This document shows positions 1 to 7,811 of a stretch of 64,000 bases of DNA, piece after piece. Location: contig NZ_SMCS01000001.1 of NCBI RefSeq assembly GCF_004342265.1, positions 558,001-622,000 of the forward strand. The letters run 5' to 3'. Numbering within the stretch: position 1 is the stretch's first letter; the number at the start of each line of letters is the position of its first letter. A program made the translations under genes and the position numbers. The notes under the pieces are model-generated. The model worked only from the letters and a program-made list of their open reading frames with translations, did no database searches and had not been told where the DNA came from. This DNA comes from Luteibacter rhizovicinus. Its GTDB lineage: Bacteria; Pseudomonadota; Gammaproteobacteria; Xanthomonadales; Rhodanobacteraceae.

Positions 1-329
1 TTCAGTTCGTCGGGAATGTCCGCGCTGGTCGCGATGGCGACGCTACGGCAGGATCGGGCGGCCGTGTCGGCGCGCAGGACCGTGATCACGCTGATCGCGC
101 CCGCGTGCGGCATACGGCAATCGAGAATCAACGCATCGAAAAATTCGGCGGCCGCGAGCGATGCCGCGGCCCGGCCATCGGTGCAGGTCGTGACCTCGTA
201 ACCCATGCCGCGCAACGCTTCCCCGAGGAACTGCCGGGTGGTGTCGTCGTCGTCGGCAACGAGTACACGGGTCTTTCCGTGGGCGGAGGGAAGGGGCAAT
301 TCGGCCGGGTTCGGGCAGGCAGGTGTCAT
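1..329 (-). CDS. Response regulator receiver domain (partial, runs off left edge)
   Basis: Reading leftward from an ATG at 329, 109 residues are visible and the frame stays open to the window edge. After a short 20-residue lead comes a typical receiver domain: the hydrophobic strand VLVADDDD with the acidic pocket (Asp26-Asp27), the phospho-acceptor Asp70 in LILDCRMP, and the conserved Thr101 in VAIATS. A two-component phosphotransfer role is family knowledge. Because the output part is outside the window, it could be a stand-alone receiver, an Hpt-containing protein or a regulator with an effector domain. It is divergent from the gene at 374, with only 44 bases between the two starts. A weak GGAA sits before the ATG. 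Confidence 0.85.
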   Translation of the reverse strand, partial: MTPACPNPAELPLPSAHGKTRVLVADDDDTTRQFLGEALRGMGYEVTTCTDGRAAASLAAAEFFDALILDCRMPHAGAISVITVLRADTAARSCRSVAIATSADIPDEL

Positions 330-373
330 CAACGTTCCATGTCGTTCATCTGGTTTTGGCAGAATGACCGCAC

Positions 374-2404
374 ATGCCTCCGGTATCAAGCCGCCAACTT
401 AGCTGTCTGCTCGTTTTCCTAGCCGCCCTGGCCTGTACGTTCGGGGTGCACGCGGGGGTGACGGTGGCTGCCGACGCCCTCGATCTGCCCGGCGTCCAGC
501 TGAAGACGATGGAAGCATCGATCGATCAGGCGGCGGACGGAAAGGGGCTTACCCTGAAGCTTGCCGCCACCCGGGCCGACATTCCTTCGATGGGCTGGCG
601 CCGGATCGGTCTGGCGGTCGAGGGTGGCCTCGACCGGGACGAGCAGGGGCGCTGGCTGTTCGAGGGTGTGCTGCGCCTTCGTGGCACGCCGGGCAATGCG
701 CTGACTGGCGCACGGGTTCGCATCCTCGCCGACGACGCGGCCAATACGCTGCAGATCGATCTTGTGCAGGACCGGACGACCGCGTCGGTCGCCTTGCCCA
801 TCGACCAGCCCACCCATGCCCAGATCACGCTCAAGAACCTTCCAGCAGGCTGGCTGCAGGGTCTCCTGTCGACCGTATGGTCCGGCCGCGCCACGTCGGG
901 CAAGGTCGATGCGGAACTGGCGCTGGATATCCTGGATCGCGGCATCCAGACCACGGGCCAGTTTTCCCTGTCCGACGTGGGCTTCGATACCAAGGCCGGC
1001 AATCTCGCGGGCAGCAAAGTCTCCGGTGCCGGTCGTCTGGGTATCGACACGTCCGATGCCGCCGGGGCGTCGATCGACCTGGACGCCTCGCTGCGCGGCG
1101 GCGAACTGCTGCTGGGCCCGCTTTATGCCCGTCTGCCAGCCCACCCGGTGCAACTGTCGCTCGGCGCCCGTTCGCAGAAGGGCACGCTGGCCATCCGCCG
1201 GCTTCGCGTCGGCGACCCGGATGCGCTCGCCGTCGAAGGCGAACTGACCTTCGACCCGGACGGAACGCTGAGCCATCTCGATCTTTCGCGTCTGGACGCC
1301 CGTTTTCCCGCTGCCTACGACCGGTATGGCAAGGGCTGGCTTTCGGCGCTCGGTATGCCCGGGCTGCAGACTTCCGGCGCCATGACCGGCCATGTGTCCA
1401 TGGAAGCTAGCGGTCTTACGTCCTTTGCGTTCAACACGGACAGCCTCGACCTTCAGGACGCCGCGGGTCGACTGGGCGTGCGCGGACTGCGCGGTGGACT
1501 GGACTGGAGCGCGAAGGAATCCCGGCCGGCGACGAAGCTGGGCTGGCGCTCGCTTCAGGTACTCAATATCCCGAACGGTGCGGCCGAGGCTTCCTGGCGC
1601 AGCGACGCGGGCAAGCTGACGCTGCAGAAGCCAATGTCCGTTCCCGTGCTGGACGGTCAGCTGCGCATCCAGAGTCTGGCCTTCGATCCGGGCGCGTCCC
1701 GTGGCGAGCGTCTGCAGACCTCCCTGGTGCTGACCCAGGTGAACATGGCGGCATTGTCCAAAGCATTCGGCTGGCCGGAATTCGGCGGCACGATCGGCGG
1801 CGCGGTTCCGTCGCTGCGTTACGTGGACGATCGCCTGGAACTCGCAGGTGGCCTGTCCCTGAACATCTTCGACGGATTCGTCGACGTCACCGCCCTTACG
1901 CTGCAGAAACCTTTCAGCGACGTTCCCGTCCTCACGGCGAACATCGCACTGAACAAGCTCGACCTCGCGCTGGTCACGGGGGTATTCGACTTCGGCAACA
2001 TCACGGGACGCATGGGCGGATCCGTCGCCGATCTGCGTCTGGTCAGCTGGACCCCCGTCGCCTTCAAGGCCCAGCTCACCGCGCTCGAGGGTGGCCGGAT
2101 CAGCCAGCAGGCGGTCAACAACCTGACCTCGGTGGGCGGTGGTGGCATGGCTGCCGGACTGCAGGGCGCGGTGCTGAAAATCTTCAAGACCTTCGGGTAC
2201 AAACGCATCGGACTCAGCTGCACGTTACGCGCGGACGTCTGCGCGATGGGCGGTCTGGGCGATGCGCGCGACGGATACACTATCGTCGAAGGAAGCGGAC
2301 TACCACGCCTCTCGGTGATCGGACACCAGCACGACGTCGACTGGCCGACGCTGGTACGCAGGCTGAAGGCGGCGACCGAGGGCAGTGCGCCAGTCGTCCA
2401 GTAA
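374..2404 (+). CDS. ydbH: AsmA-like YdbH-type inner-to-outer membrane lipid transport protein
   Basis: A 676-residue protein with an N-terminal signal or anchor (about residues 8-28) followed by long beta-rich, repeat-like sequence with no enzyme motif. The C-terminus (FGYKRIGLSCTLRADVC, then SGLPRLSVIG and DWPTLVRRLK) resembles the conserved end of the YdbH family as I recall it. The next gene encodes a DUF1318/YdbL-type lipoprotein, matching the ydbH-ynbE-ydbL order of E. coli, where YdbH is one of three AsmA-like proteins (with TamB and YhdP) implicated in phospholipid traffic to the outer membrane. It is shorter than E. coli YdbH (about 880 residues). Assignment rests on context plus overall character, so the family is likely but not certain. 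Confidence 0.65.
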   Translation: MPPVSSRQLSCLLVFLAALACTFGVHAGVTVAADALDLPGVQLKTMEASIDQAADGKGLTLKLAATRADIPSMGWRRIGLAVEGGLDRDEQGRWLFEGVLRLRGTPGNALTGARVRILADDAANTLQIDLVQDRTTASVALPIDQPTHAQITLKNLPAGWLQGLLSTVWSGRATSGKVDAELALDILDRGIQTTGQFSLSDVGFDTKAGNLAGSKVSGAGRLGIDTSDAAGASIDLDASLRGGELLLGPLYARLPAHPVQLSLGARSQKGTLAIRRLRVGDPDALAVEGELTFDPDGTLSHLDLSRLDARFPAAYDRYGKGWLSALGMPGLQTSGAMTGHVSMEASGLTSFAFNTDSLDLQDAAGRLGVRGLRGGLDWSAKESRPATKLGWRSLQVLNIPNGAAEASWRSDAGKLTLQKPMSVPVLDGQLRIQSLAFDPGASRGERLQTSLVLTQVNMAALSKAFGWPEFGGTIGGAVPSLRYVDDRLELAGGLSLNIFDGFVDVTALTLQKPFSDVPVLTANIALNKLDLALVTGVFDFGNITGRMGGSVADLRLVSWTPVAFKAQLTALEGGRISQQAVNNLTSVGGGGMAAGLQGAVLKIFKTFGYKRIGLSCTLRADVCAMGGLGDARDGYTIVEGSGLPRLSVIGHQHDVDWPTLVRRLKAATEGSAPVVQ

Positions 2405-2446
2405 AGCAACGGTATTCGTAAGGCATGGCATCACAAGGAGAGCAGC

Positions 2447-3064
2447 ATGCGTCAGTTCTATACCGGCCTGTTGGCCACCGCGTTCGTCGCGCTGGTCGGT
2501 TGCGTCACGATCAACGTCTATTTCCCCGAAGCCGCCGCGCAGAAAGCAGCCGACCAGTTCATCGGCAACGTGCTGGACGATAGCGGCGTCGCGCCCGCCG
2601 CGAAGGGCGTCAAGCCCGCCACGCCGCCGGCAGCCAAGCCCGCCAGCGGTCAGCAGCCCTCTGCATCGTTGCTCGACCTGATCGTGCCCACGGCGTATGC
2701 CGCCGAAAGTCCCGATGTACGGATTCAGACCCCGGCGACCGAAGCGATCCGCGAACGCATGAAACAGCGCTTCCGCGGCAGTCTGAAAGGTTACTTCGAT
2801 CAGGGCGCGGTCGGCTTTACCGCCGACGGCATGGTCGCCGTACGCGACGCCTCGCAGCTACCGCTGGCGGATCGCTCGAACGTAAATGCGGTGGTCGCCG
2901 ACGAAAATCGCGATCGCGCGGCTCTTTATCGCGAAGTGGCCAATGCGAACGGTCATCCGGAATGGGAAAGCCGCATCCGCGGTACCTTCGCCTCCGGCTG
3001 GATCGAGCGGGCGCCCCCGGGCTGGTATTATCAGGACGCCTCGGGTGCCTGGAAGCGCAGGTAG
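2447..3064 (+). CDS. ydbL: DUF1318 lipoprotein: apparent YnbE-YdbL fusion
   Basis: A 205-residue lipoprotein. The signal peptide ends in a lipobox around Cys17 (LVGC), followed at once by a short strand-like segment TINVYFPEAAAQKAADQF that recalls the small lipoprotein YnbE. A Pro/Ala-rich linker (about residues 45-70) leads to LIVPTAYAAES, which looks like the end of a second signal peptide. The C-terminal half matches YdbL: IRERMKQRF, a Gly-Tyr region, then AREV-like helices and a PPGWYYQDASGAWKRR tail similar to the PGEYVRG..GQWLKK end of E. coli YdbL. A good ribosome site (AAGGAGAG) precedes the ATG. It follows the YdbH-like gene by 42 bases and probably works with it at the outer membrane. 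Confidence 0.75.
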   Translation: MRQFYTGLLATAFVALVGCVTINVYFPEAAAQKAADQFIGNVLDDSGVAPAAKGVKPATPPAAKPASGQQPSASLLDLIVPTAYAAESPDVRIQTPATEAIRERMKQRFRGSLKGYFDQGAVGFTADGMVAVRDASQLPLADRSNVNAVVADENRDRAALYREVANANGHPEWESRIRGTFASGWIERAPPGWYYQDASGAWKRR

Positions 3065-3074
3065 GCACCCCGCC

Positions 3075-3099
3075 GGGGACAGCGCATAGCGCTGTCCCC
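3075..3099. repeat. Perfect 11-bp stem hairpin between ydbL and rlmD
   Basis: GGGGACAGCGC, a 3-base loop ATA, and the exact complement GCGCTGTCCCC. There is no T tract, so it is not itself a classic terminator, but it sits just before one. It may stabilise the 3' end of the upstream transcript or be a small palindromic repeat. Confidence 0.7.
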
Positions 3100-3110
3100 A
3101 TCACTGCATC

Positions 3111-3137
3111 GCCCGGGCTCGGTCCGGGCTTTTTTTT
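3111..3137 (+). terminator. Rho-independent terminator after the ydbH-ydbL pair
   Basis: GCCCGG, a short loop, CCGGGC, then a run of eight T. It ends seven bases before the rlmD start codon, so rlmD transcription must either begin very close by or depend on read-through. Confidence 0.8.
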
Positions 3138-3143
3138 CAGAAG

Positions 3144-4445
3144 ATGACCGAACTCGAAACCACCATTACCGGCCTCACCCATGACGGCCGGGGCGTTGCC
3201 CGCATCGACAACAAGGCCGTCTTCGTCACTGGAGCGCTGCCCGGCGAACATGTGCGGGTGACGTTGAGCAAGCGCCATCGCAATTACGACGAAGCCGACC
3301 TGATCGAGCTGCTTTCCCGCTCGGAACATCGCGTCGAACCGCGTTGCCGCCACTTCGGTGTGTGCAGCGGTTGCTCATTGCAGCACATGGACTCCGGGGC
3401 GCAGATCGCCGCCAAGCAGCGCGTACTCGCGGAAAACTTCGAGCGCATCGGCAAGGTCCGGCCGGAAACCTGGCTGCCCGCGCTGACGGATCAGCCGTGG
3501 TCCTATCGTCGCAAGGGGCGATTTTCGGTGCGCTACGTTCCGAAAAAGGAACGCGTATTCGTCGGTTTCCGCGAAGAATCCAATCCCCGTCTGGTCGCCG
3601 ATATAACGCATTGCGAGGTCATCCACCCCGCGATCGGACCCAAGGTCGGGTTGATTGCGGACATGATCGGTGGGCTCGATGCCGCGCGGGAAATTCCACA
3701 GATCGAATTCGCCGCGGGCGACGACACCGTGGCGCTGGTGTTCCGCCACGTGTCGCCATTGTCCGCACGCGACAAGGACACGCTGATCGGCTTCGGGCGC
3801 GAACATGGCCTGGCTATTTACCTGCAGCCCGGCGGCGTATCCACCGTCCACCCGCTATGGCCGGAAAACCCGCGGCTGGCCTTTGCGATTCCCGCCGATA
3901 ACGTGGAACTGGAATTCCACCCGCTGGACTTCGTGCAGGTCAATGCCGGCATGAACCAGCGGATGCTGGCGCGCACGATGGAACTGCTGGACCCGCAGCC
4001 CACCGACCGCGTGCTGGACCTGTTCTGCGGCCTCGGCAATTTCACGCTGCCGATTGCCCGTCATGTCGCGGAAGTGGTCGGCGTGGAAGGTGAACACGGT
4101 CTTGTCGAACGCGCCGCCGAAAACGCATTGCGCAATGGTCTGGCCAACGCGTCGTTCCGCGTCGCCAACCTGTTCGAGGACCAGCGCAACGCGCCGTGGG
4201 CCACGCAGGCGTGGGACAAGCTGCTGCTCGACCCGCCGCGTGCGGGCGCCGACAAGCTGCTCGAGTATCTGCCCAGGAAAGGCACGCGGCGCGTGGTGTA
4301 TGTGTCATGTCATCCGGGCTCGCTGGCGCGCGACGCCGGCATCCTCGTCGAGCGTCATGGGTTCCGTCTTGTTTCCGCCGGCGTGATGGACATGTTCCCG
4401 CATACCGCCCACGTCGAATCCATCGCGCTCTTCGAGCGCGACTGA
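3144..4445 (+). CDS. rlmD: 23S rRNA (uracil-1939-C5)-methyltransferase RlmD
   Basis: 433 residues, the same length as E. coli RlmD. An N-terminal TRAM RNA-binding domain (residues 1-58) is followed by the iron-sulfur cysteines Cys68, Cys74 and Cys77 (CRHFGVCSGC) with the fourth in ITHCEV. The SAM-binding motif is VLDLFCGLGNF, the DPPRAG motif follows, and the catalytic cysteine lies in YVSCHPGSLARD. The enzyme methylates U1939 of 23S rRNA using SAM. The start at 3144 leaves almost no leader after the upstream terminator. Downstream, the CYTH gene begins 15 bases after the stop, suggesting co-transcription with the following genes. Confidence 0.96.
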   Translation: MTELETTITGLTHDGRGVARIDNKAVFVTGALPGEHVRVTLSKRHRNYDEADLIELLSRSEHRVEPRCRHFGVCSGCSLQHMDSGAQIAAKQRVLAENFERIGKVRPETWLPALTDQPWSYRRKGRFSVRYVPKKERVFVGFREESNPRLVADITHCEVIHPAIGPKVGLIADMIGGLDAAREIPQIEFAAGDDTVALVFRHVSPLSARDKDTLIGFGREHGLAIYLQPGGVSTVHPLWPENPRLAFAIPADNVELEFHPLDFVQVNAGMNQRMLARTMELLDPQPTDRVLDLFCGLGNFTLPIARHVAEVVGVEGEHGLVERAAENALRNGLANASFRVANLFEDQRNAPWATQAWDKLLLDPPRAGADKLLEYLPRKGTRRVVYVSCHPGSLARDAGILVERHGFRLVSAGVMDMFPHTAHVESIALFERD

Positions 4446-4460
4446 AGTCAAAGGGTCTGC

Positions 4461-4961
4461 ATGGGCGTCGAAATCGAACGCAAGTTCCTCCTGGCCAACG
4501 ACAGTTGGCGCGATGTCGTCCAGCGTAGCGAGCACATCGCGCAGGGCTATCTCGTAAGCGCGGCTGCCATCCGCGCCGGGACGGCACGTTCGTCCGTCCG
4601 CGTGCGCCGTTCCGGCGACGGCGCATGGCTGAATATCAAGTCCGTCACGCTCGGTATCGAACGGCAGGAATACGAATACCCGATTCCGCTGGTGGACGCC
4701 TTGCAGTTGCTGGCCGATCTTTGCGACGGGTCGGTGGAGAAAATTCGCCATCACGTCGTCGTCGACGGCACGCTGTTCGAAATCGACGAATTCACTGGGG
4801 CCAACGTCGGGTTGATCGTGGCGGAAGTCGAGTTGCCGTCGATCGACGCCGCATTCCCCCGGCCGTCGTGGCTGGGCAGGGAAGTGAGCAACGATGCGCG
4901 CTACTACAATGTCAATCTGATCGAGCACCCGTTCGCTCGCTGGGAGGAAGAGTCATGCTGA
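4461..4961 (+). CDS. CYTH-domain protein (probable inorganic triphosphatase)
   Basis: 166 residues forming a single CYTH tunnel-fold domain. The signature EIERKFL lies at residues 4-10 (GVEIERKFLL), with alternating charged strands (SVRVRRSGD, LNIKSV, ERQEYEYPI) and the acidic pairs DEFTG and VAEVELP that bind metal in this fold. It corresponds to the N-terminal half of E. coli YgiF without the CHAD domain. Family members hydrolyse inorganic triphosphate or thiamine triphosphate; which substrate applies here cannot be read from the sequence. Its last codons overlap the nagZ start, so the two are translationally linked. Confidence 0.88.
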   Translation: MGVEIERKFLLANDSWRDVVQRSEHIAQGYLVSAAAIRAGTARSSVRVRRSGDGAWLNIKSVTLGIERQEYEYPIPLVDALQLLADLCDGSVEKIRHHVVVDGTLFEIDEFTGANVGLIVAEVELPSIDAAFPRPSWLGREVSNDARYYNVNLIEHPFARWEEESC

Positions 4962-5956
4962 TCGTAGGGCTGGAGAGCACCACGCTGCTCGCGCACGAAC
5001 ATGCGCGCCTGCTCGCACCTGGTGTGATCGGCACCATCCTCTTCTCCCGCAATTTCGAATCGCGCGATCAGGTACAGGCGCTGATCGACGCGGTTCGCGA
5101 CGTGGCCGGCGACGATTTCCTGGTCTGCGTGGACCAGGAAGGCGGACGCGTACAGCGCTTCCGCGAGGGATTTACGCGTCTGCCGCCGCTGGCGTCGATA
5201 GGTAAAGTATTCGATCGCGATCCCGACGAGGCCATACGCCTTGCCGAAGAACACGCCTGGATCATGGCCAGCGAACTGCGCGCCACGGGCGTCGATTTCA
5301 GTTTCGCGCCTGTCGCCGACCTGGACCGGGGCAGTGCCGCGATCGGTACCCGCGCGTTCCATGCCGATCCGCTCATCGCCGGCGAACTGATCCAGGCATA
5401 CGTGCGCGGCATGCATCTGGGCGGCATGGCGGCGGTACTCAAACACTTCCCGGGGCACGGCTCCGTCGCGGCGGACACGCATACCGCCGTCGCCGTGGAT
5501 GCACGCAGCCTCGCCGATATCGTGGCGACCGACCTGGTCCCGTTTGCCGCCGGCATCGAGACCCCGGTCGAAGCGGTGATGATGGCGCACGTGCTCTATC
5601 CCTCGGTGGACGATCAGCCGGCGGGTTTCTCCACGGTATGGATTGGCGACCACCTGCGTGGCGAACTCGGTTTCCGCGGCGCGGTGATAAGCGACGACAT
5701 CAGCATGGCCGCCGCGGCCAGCGCGGGCGGTGTCGCAGCGCGCGTGGAAGCCCATCTGGACGCGGGCTGCGACATTGTTCTTGCCTGTTTCCCCGATGTC
5801 GTCGACGAGGCCATCGCTGCCGTGCGCGGTCGTCGCCAGGCGGCGATCGAACGCATCGCGCCGTTGCGTGGCGCGATCGGCGCCACGTGGGAAGGCCTTT
5901 CCGACAACCCGCAGCGCGAGCGATTCATCGCGCGCGTTACCGCTCTCGATTCTTAA
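4955..5956 (+). CDS. nagZ: Beta-N-acetylhexosaminidase NagZ (GH3)
   Basis: 333 residues, close to the usual NagZ length. The start is the ATG at 4955 (MLIVGLES), overlapping the CYTH stop by seven bases; a longer upstream reading would run through the CYTH gene. Motifs: CVDQEGGRVQRF, the KHFPGHG catalytic histidine loop and the nucleophile aspartate in VISDDISM. The enzyme removes GlcNAc from anhydro-muropeptides in the cytoplasm during peptidoglycan recycling, and in species with AmpC its product controls beta-lactamase induction. No signal peptide is present. It shares a run of same-strand genes with hpt and the methylthioinosine phosphorylase gene. Confidence 0.96.
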   Translation: MLIVGLESTTLLAHEHARLLAPGVIGTILFSRNFESRDQVQALIDAVRDVAGDDFLVCVDQEGGRVQRFREGFTRLPPLASIGKVFDRDPDEAIRLAEEHAWIMASELRATGVDFSFAPVADLDRGSAAIGTRAFHADPLIAGELIQAYVRGMHLGGMAAVLKHFPGHGSVAADTHTAVAVDARSLADIVATDLVPFAAGIETPVEAVMMAHVLYPSVDDQPAGFSTVWIGDHLRGELGFRGAVISDDISMAAAASAGGVAARVEAHLDAGCDIVLACFPDVVDEAIAAVRGRRQAAIERIAPLRGAIGATWEGLSDNPQRERFIARVTALDS

Positions 5957-5970
5957 GGACTACCCCGACG

Positions 5971-6519
5971 ATGACTGCTTCCGTTGCGCTGAAAGACGCA
6001 CTTGCCCACGCCGACCTCCTGTTCGATCGCGTAGCCATCGATACCGAGATCGCACGCATGGCGAACGAAATCGACGACGTGCTGGCTGGCGAGGTTCCCG
6101 TTTTTCTCACCGTCATGCATGGCGCGCTCATCTTCGCCGGTCAGCTGGCCCTCGGTATCCGTACTGATCTTGAATTCGATTACGTGCACGCAACGCGTTA
6201 CCGCGGCGAAACGCACGGCAGCGAACTGCACTGGCTGCGCCGTCCACAGGTGTCGCTTGCAGGACGTACGGTGTTGCTGGTCGACGATATCCTCGACGAA
6301 GGGCATACGCTGAAAGCCGTTCGCGATGCCTGTATGGCGCTGGGCGCCAAGCGCGTGCTGGTGACGACGCTGTGCACGAAAATCCACGACCGCCGCGCAC
6401 CGGATATCGAAGCCGACTTCAACGGCGTCGATCTGCCCGATCGCTATGTGTTCGGCTACGGCATGGATTTCCACGAACAGGCGCGCAATCTGCCTGGCAT
6501 CTACGCACTCAAAGACTGA
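5971..6519 (+). CDS. hpt: Hypoxanthine-guanine phosphoribosyltransferase
   Basis: 182 residues. The PRPP-binding motif VLLVDDILDEGHTL is clear and sits centrally, as in the type I phosphoribosyltransferases; the flexible loop (YRGETHGSELHW) and the C-terminal DRYVFGYGMDF purine-contact segment match HPRT. It converts hypoxanthine or guanine plus PRPP to IMP or GMP. The start at 5971 was chosen because it gives the normal HPRT N-terminus; an in-frame extension upstream lies inside nagZ. It lies 14 bases after nagZ and 18 bases before the phosphorylase gene, whose product it can use. Confidence 0.93.
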   Translation: MTASVALKDALAHADLLFDRVAIDTEIARMANEIDDVLAGEVPVFLTVMHGALIFAGQLALGIRTDLEFDYVHATRYRGETHGSELHWLRRPQVSLAGRTVLLVDDILDEGHTLKAVRDACMALGAKRVLVTTLCTKIHDRRAPDIEADFNGVDLPDRYVFGYGMDFHEQARNLPGIYALKD

Positions 6520-6537
6520 CGTTCCGGAGTTCCATCC

Positions 6538-7284
6538 ATGTCCATCGATCTGGCCGCCATCGGCGGCAGCGGCCTTTATCAGTTCCCCGGTCTCGAACAT
6601 CCCGAACGCCATAGCGTCGAGACGCCGTTTGGTCCCGCATCGGGCGACATCGTCTGCGGCGATTTCCACGGACGCCGCATCGCCTTCCTCGCGCGCCACG
6701 GCGAAAGCCACACGCTACCGCCCCATCGCGTGAATTACCGCGCCAACCTGTGGGCCCTGCATCATCTGGGTGCGCGCCGGGTCATCGGCGTCAATGCGGT
6801 CGGCGGTATTCGCGACGACATGGGTCCCCGCGTCATGGTGGTTCCCGACCAGATCGTCGACTACACGCACGGCCGCTTCACCAGCTTCTGCGATGTCGAA
6901 GGCGCCGAGGTAAAGCACATCGATTTCAGCGAGCCGTATACCGCATCGCTGCGCGCGGCGCTTCTCGCCGCCGCGACACGCGCCGGTACGCCGGCCATCG
7001 ACGGCGGCTGCTACGGCGCCACGCAGGGACCGCGTCTGGAAACCCGCGCGGAAATCATCCGCATGCGTCGCGATGGATGCGATCTGGTAGGCATGACCGG
7101 TATGCCCGAAGCAGTGCTCGCGCGCGAACTCGATATCGAATATGCCTGTCTCGCATTGGTCGCCAACTTCGCCGCGGGTTGTGGCGACGAAGAGGAAATC
7201 AGCATCGAGGAGATATTCGCGCATCTGGCCGCCGCCACTGCCTCCGTGCCACCCATTCTTGCCGAACTCGTTAGTGCCAACTGA
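6538..7284 (+). CDS. S-methyl-5'-thioinosine phosphorylase (MTAP/MtnP family)
   Basis: 248 residues of the purine nucleoside phosphorylase/MTAP fold: GGSGLY at residues 9-14, the phosphate-binding RHG..H (LARHGESHTLPPHRVNYRAN), VNAVGGI, GGCYGATQGPRLET and LVGMTGMPEA. Methylthioadenosine phosphorylases normally end in an Asp-Tyr-Asp-type base-recognition segment, whereas here the corresponding region reads ACLALVANFAAGC, as in the Pseudomonas aeruginosa methylthioinosine phosphorylase PA3004, which also lies beside nagZ. The likely reaction is methylthioinosine plus phosphate to hypoxanthine plus methylthioribose-1-phosphate. The 6-oxopurine preference is inference from neighbourhood and motif; plain MTA phosphorylase is the alternative. 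Confidence 0.82.
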   Translation: MSIDLAAIGGSGLYQFPGLEHPERHSVETPFGPASGDIVCGDFHGRRIAFLARHGESHTLPPHRVNYRANLWALHHLGARRVIGVNAVGGIRDDMGPRVMVVPDQIVDYTHGRFTSFCDVEGAEVKHIDFSEPYTASLRAALLAAATRAGTPAIDGGCYGATQGPRLETRAEIIRMRRDGCDLVGMTGMPEAVLARELDIEYACLALVANFAAGCGDEEEISIEEIFAHLAAATASVPPILAELVSAN

Positions 7285-7304
7285 GTTCCGATCCAGTTGC
7301 GCTT

Positions 7305-7313
7305 TGATATAAA
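7305..7313 (+). promoter_or_regulatory. Extended -10 promoter for the cold-shock gene
   Basis: TG-A-TATAAA fits an extended -10 element just after the phosphorylase stop. The region 17 bases upstream (GTTCCG) is a poor -35, as is common with extended -10 promoters. It would give a leader of about 90 bases ahead of the cold-shock start codon. Confidence 0.5.
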
Positions 7314-7324
7314 ACATGTTGATA

Positions 7325-7352
7325 CTTCGCCTGCGCCAAGGGGCAGGCGAAG
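7325..7352 (+). other. Hairpin in the cold-shock mRNA leader
   Basis: CTTCGCCTG and its exact complement CAGGCGAAG enclose a 10-base loop. There is no T run, so it is more likely a leader structure than a terminator. Long structured leaders control translation of cspA-type mRNAs at low temperature; whether this one does so is inference. Confidence 0.45.
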
Positions 7353-7413
7353 GGGATGAAGTGGAACGCCTGCCCATTCGGTGCTTTCCAGTCCATGCCC
7401 AGAGGTTCACGCA

Positions 7414-7620
7414 ATGCGTTTTGGTACGGTCAAGTGGTTCAACGATGCCAAGGGTTTCGGTTTCATCGCACCCGAGGACGGTGGGGAGGACGTATTCGTC
7501 CACTTTTCTGCAATCAACTCCAAGGGCTTTCGTAGCCTGCAGGAAGGCCAGCGCGTCAAATTCGAGGTAACCCAGGGGCCTAAGGGCGCCCAGGCCTCGG
7601 GTGTAGAAATCGCAGCCTGA
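7414..7620 (+). CDS. cspA: Cold-shock protein, CspA family
   Basis: 68 residues, a complete single cold-shock domain. RNP-1 (KGFGFI) and RNP-2 (VFVHF) are both intact, and the protein opens with the usual GTVKWFN. Members bind single-stranded nucleic acid and melt RNA structure. The start is the ATG at 7414; an in-frame ATG 33 bases upstream would add residues not seen in the family. It has its own likely promoter and a strong terminator, so it is a monocistronic unit. Which of the several csp paralogues it represents, and whether it is cold-induced, cannot be told from the sequence. Confidence 0.95.
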   Translation: MRFGTVKWFNDAKGFGFIAPEDGGEDVFVHFSAINSKGFRSLQEGQRVKFEVTQGPKGAQASGVEIAA

Positions 7621-7650
7621 TAACAAGCGGTTTTGCTGTCGATAAGAGAA

Positions 7651-7677
7651 CCCCGCGCTTCGGCGCGGGGTTTTTTT
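7651..7677 (+). terminator. Rho-independent terminator of the cold-shock gene
   Basis: CCCCGCGC, tetraloop TTCG, GCGCGGGG, then seven T. An 8-bp all-GC stem with a stable tetraloop. Confidence 0.93.
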
Positions 7678-7691
7678 ATGGACGACTGGAA

Positions 7692-7705
7692 TGAAAACGT
7701 TTTCA
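7692..7705. promoter_or_regulatory. Perfect 14-bp palindrome, LacI-family-type operator
   Basis: TGAAAACGTTTTCA reads the same on both strands and carries the central CG with flanking TGAAA/TTTCA typical of LacI/GalR-family operators. It lies about 107 bases before pilV and is the only obvious regulatory motif in that gap. No LacI-type regulator is encoded in the window. Confidence 0.5.
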
Positions 7706-7811
7706 GGCTTTATCGGTAAGGAATGACATACACGCCAGACCGAAACAGCCTAGCCGGGAGTCCGCATCGCGAGCACGCTTTCGCTTATCGCCTTAATGCC
7801 TGCCGTGACCT

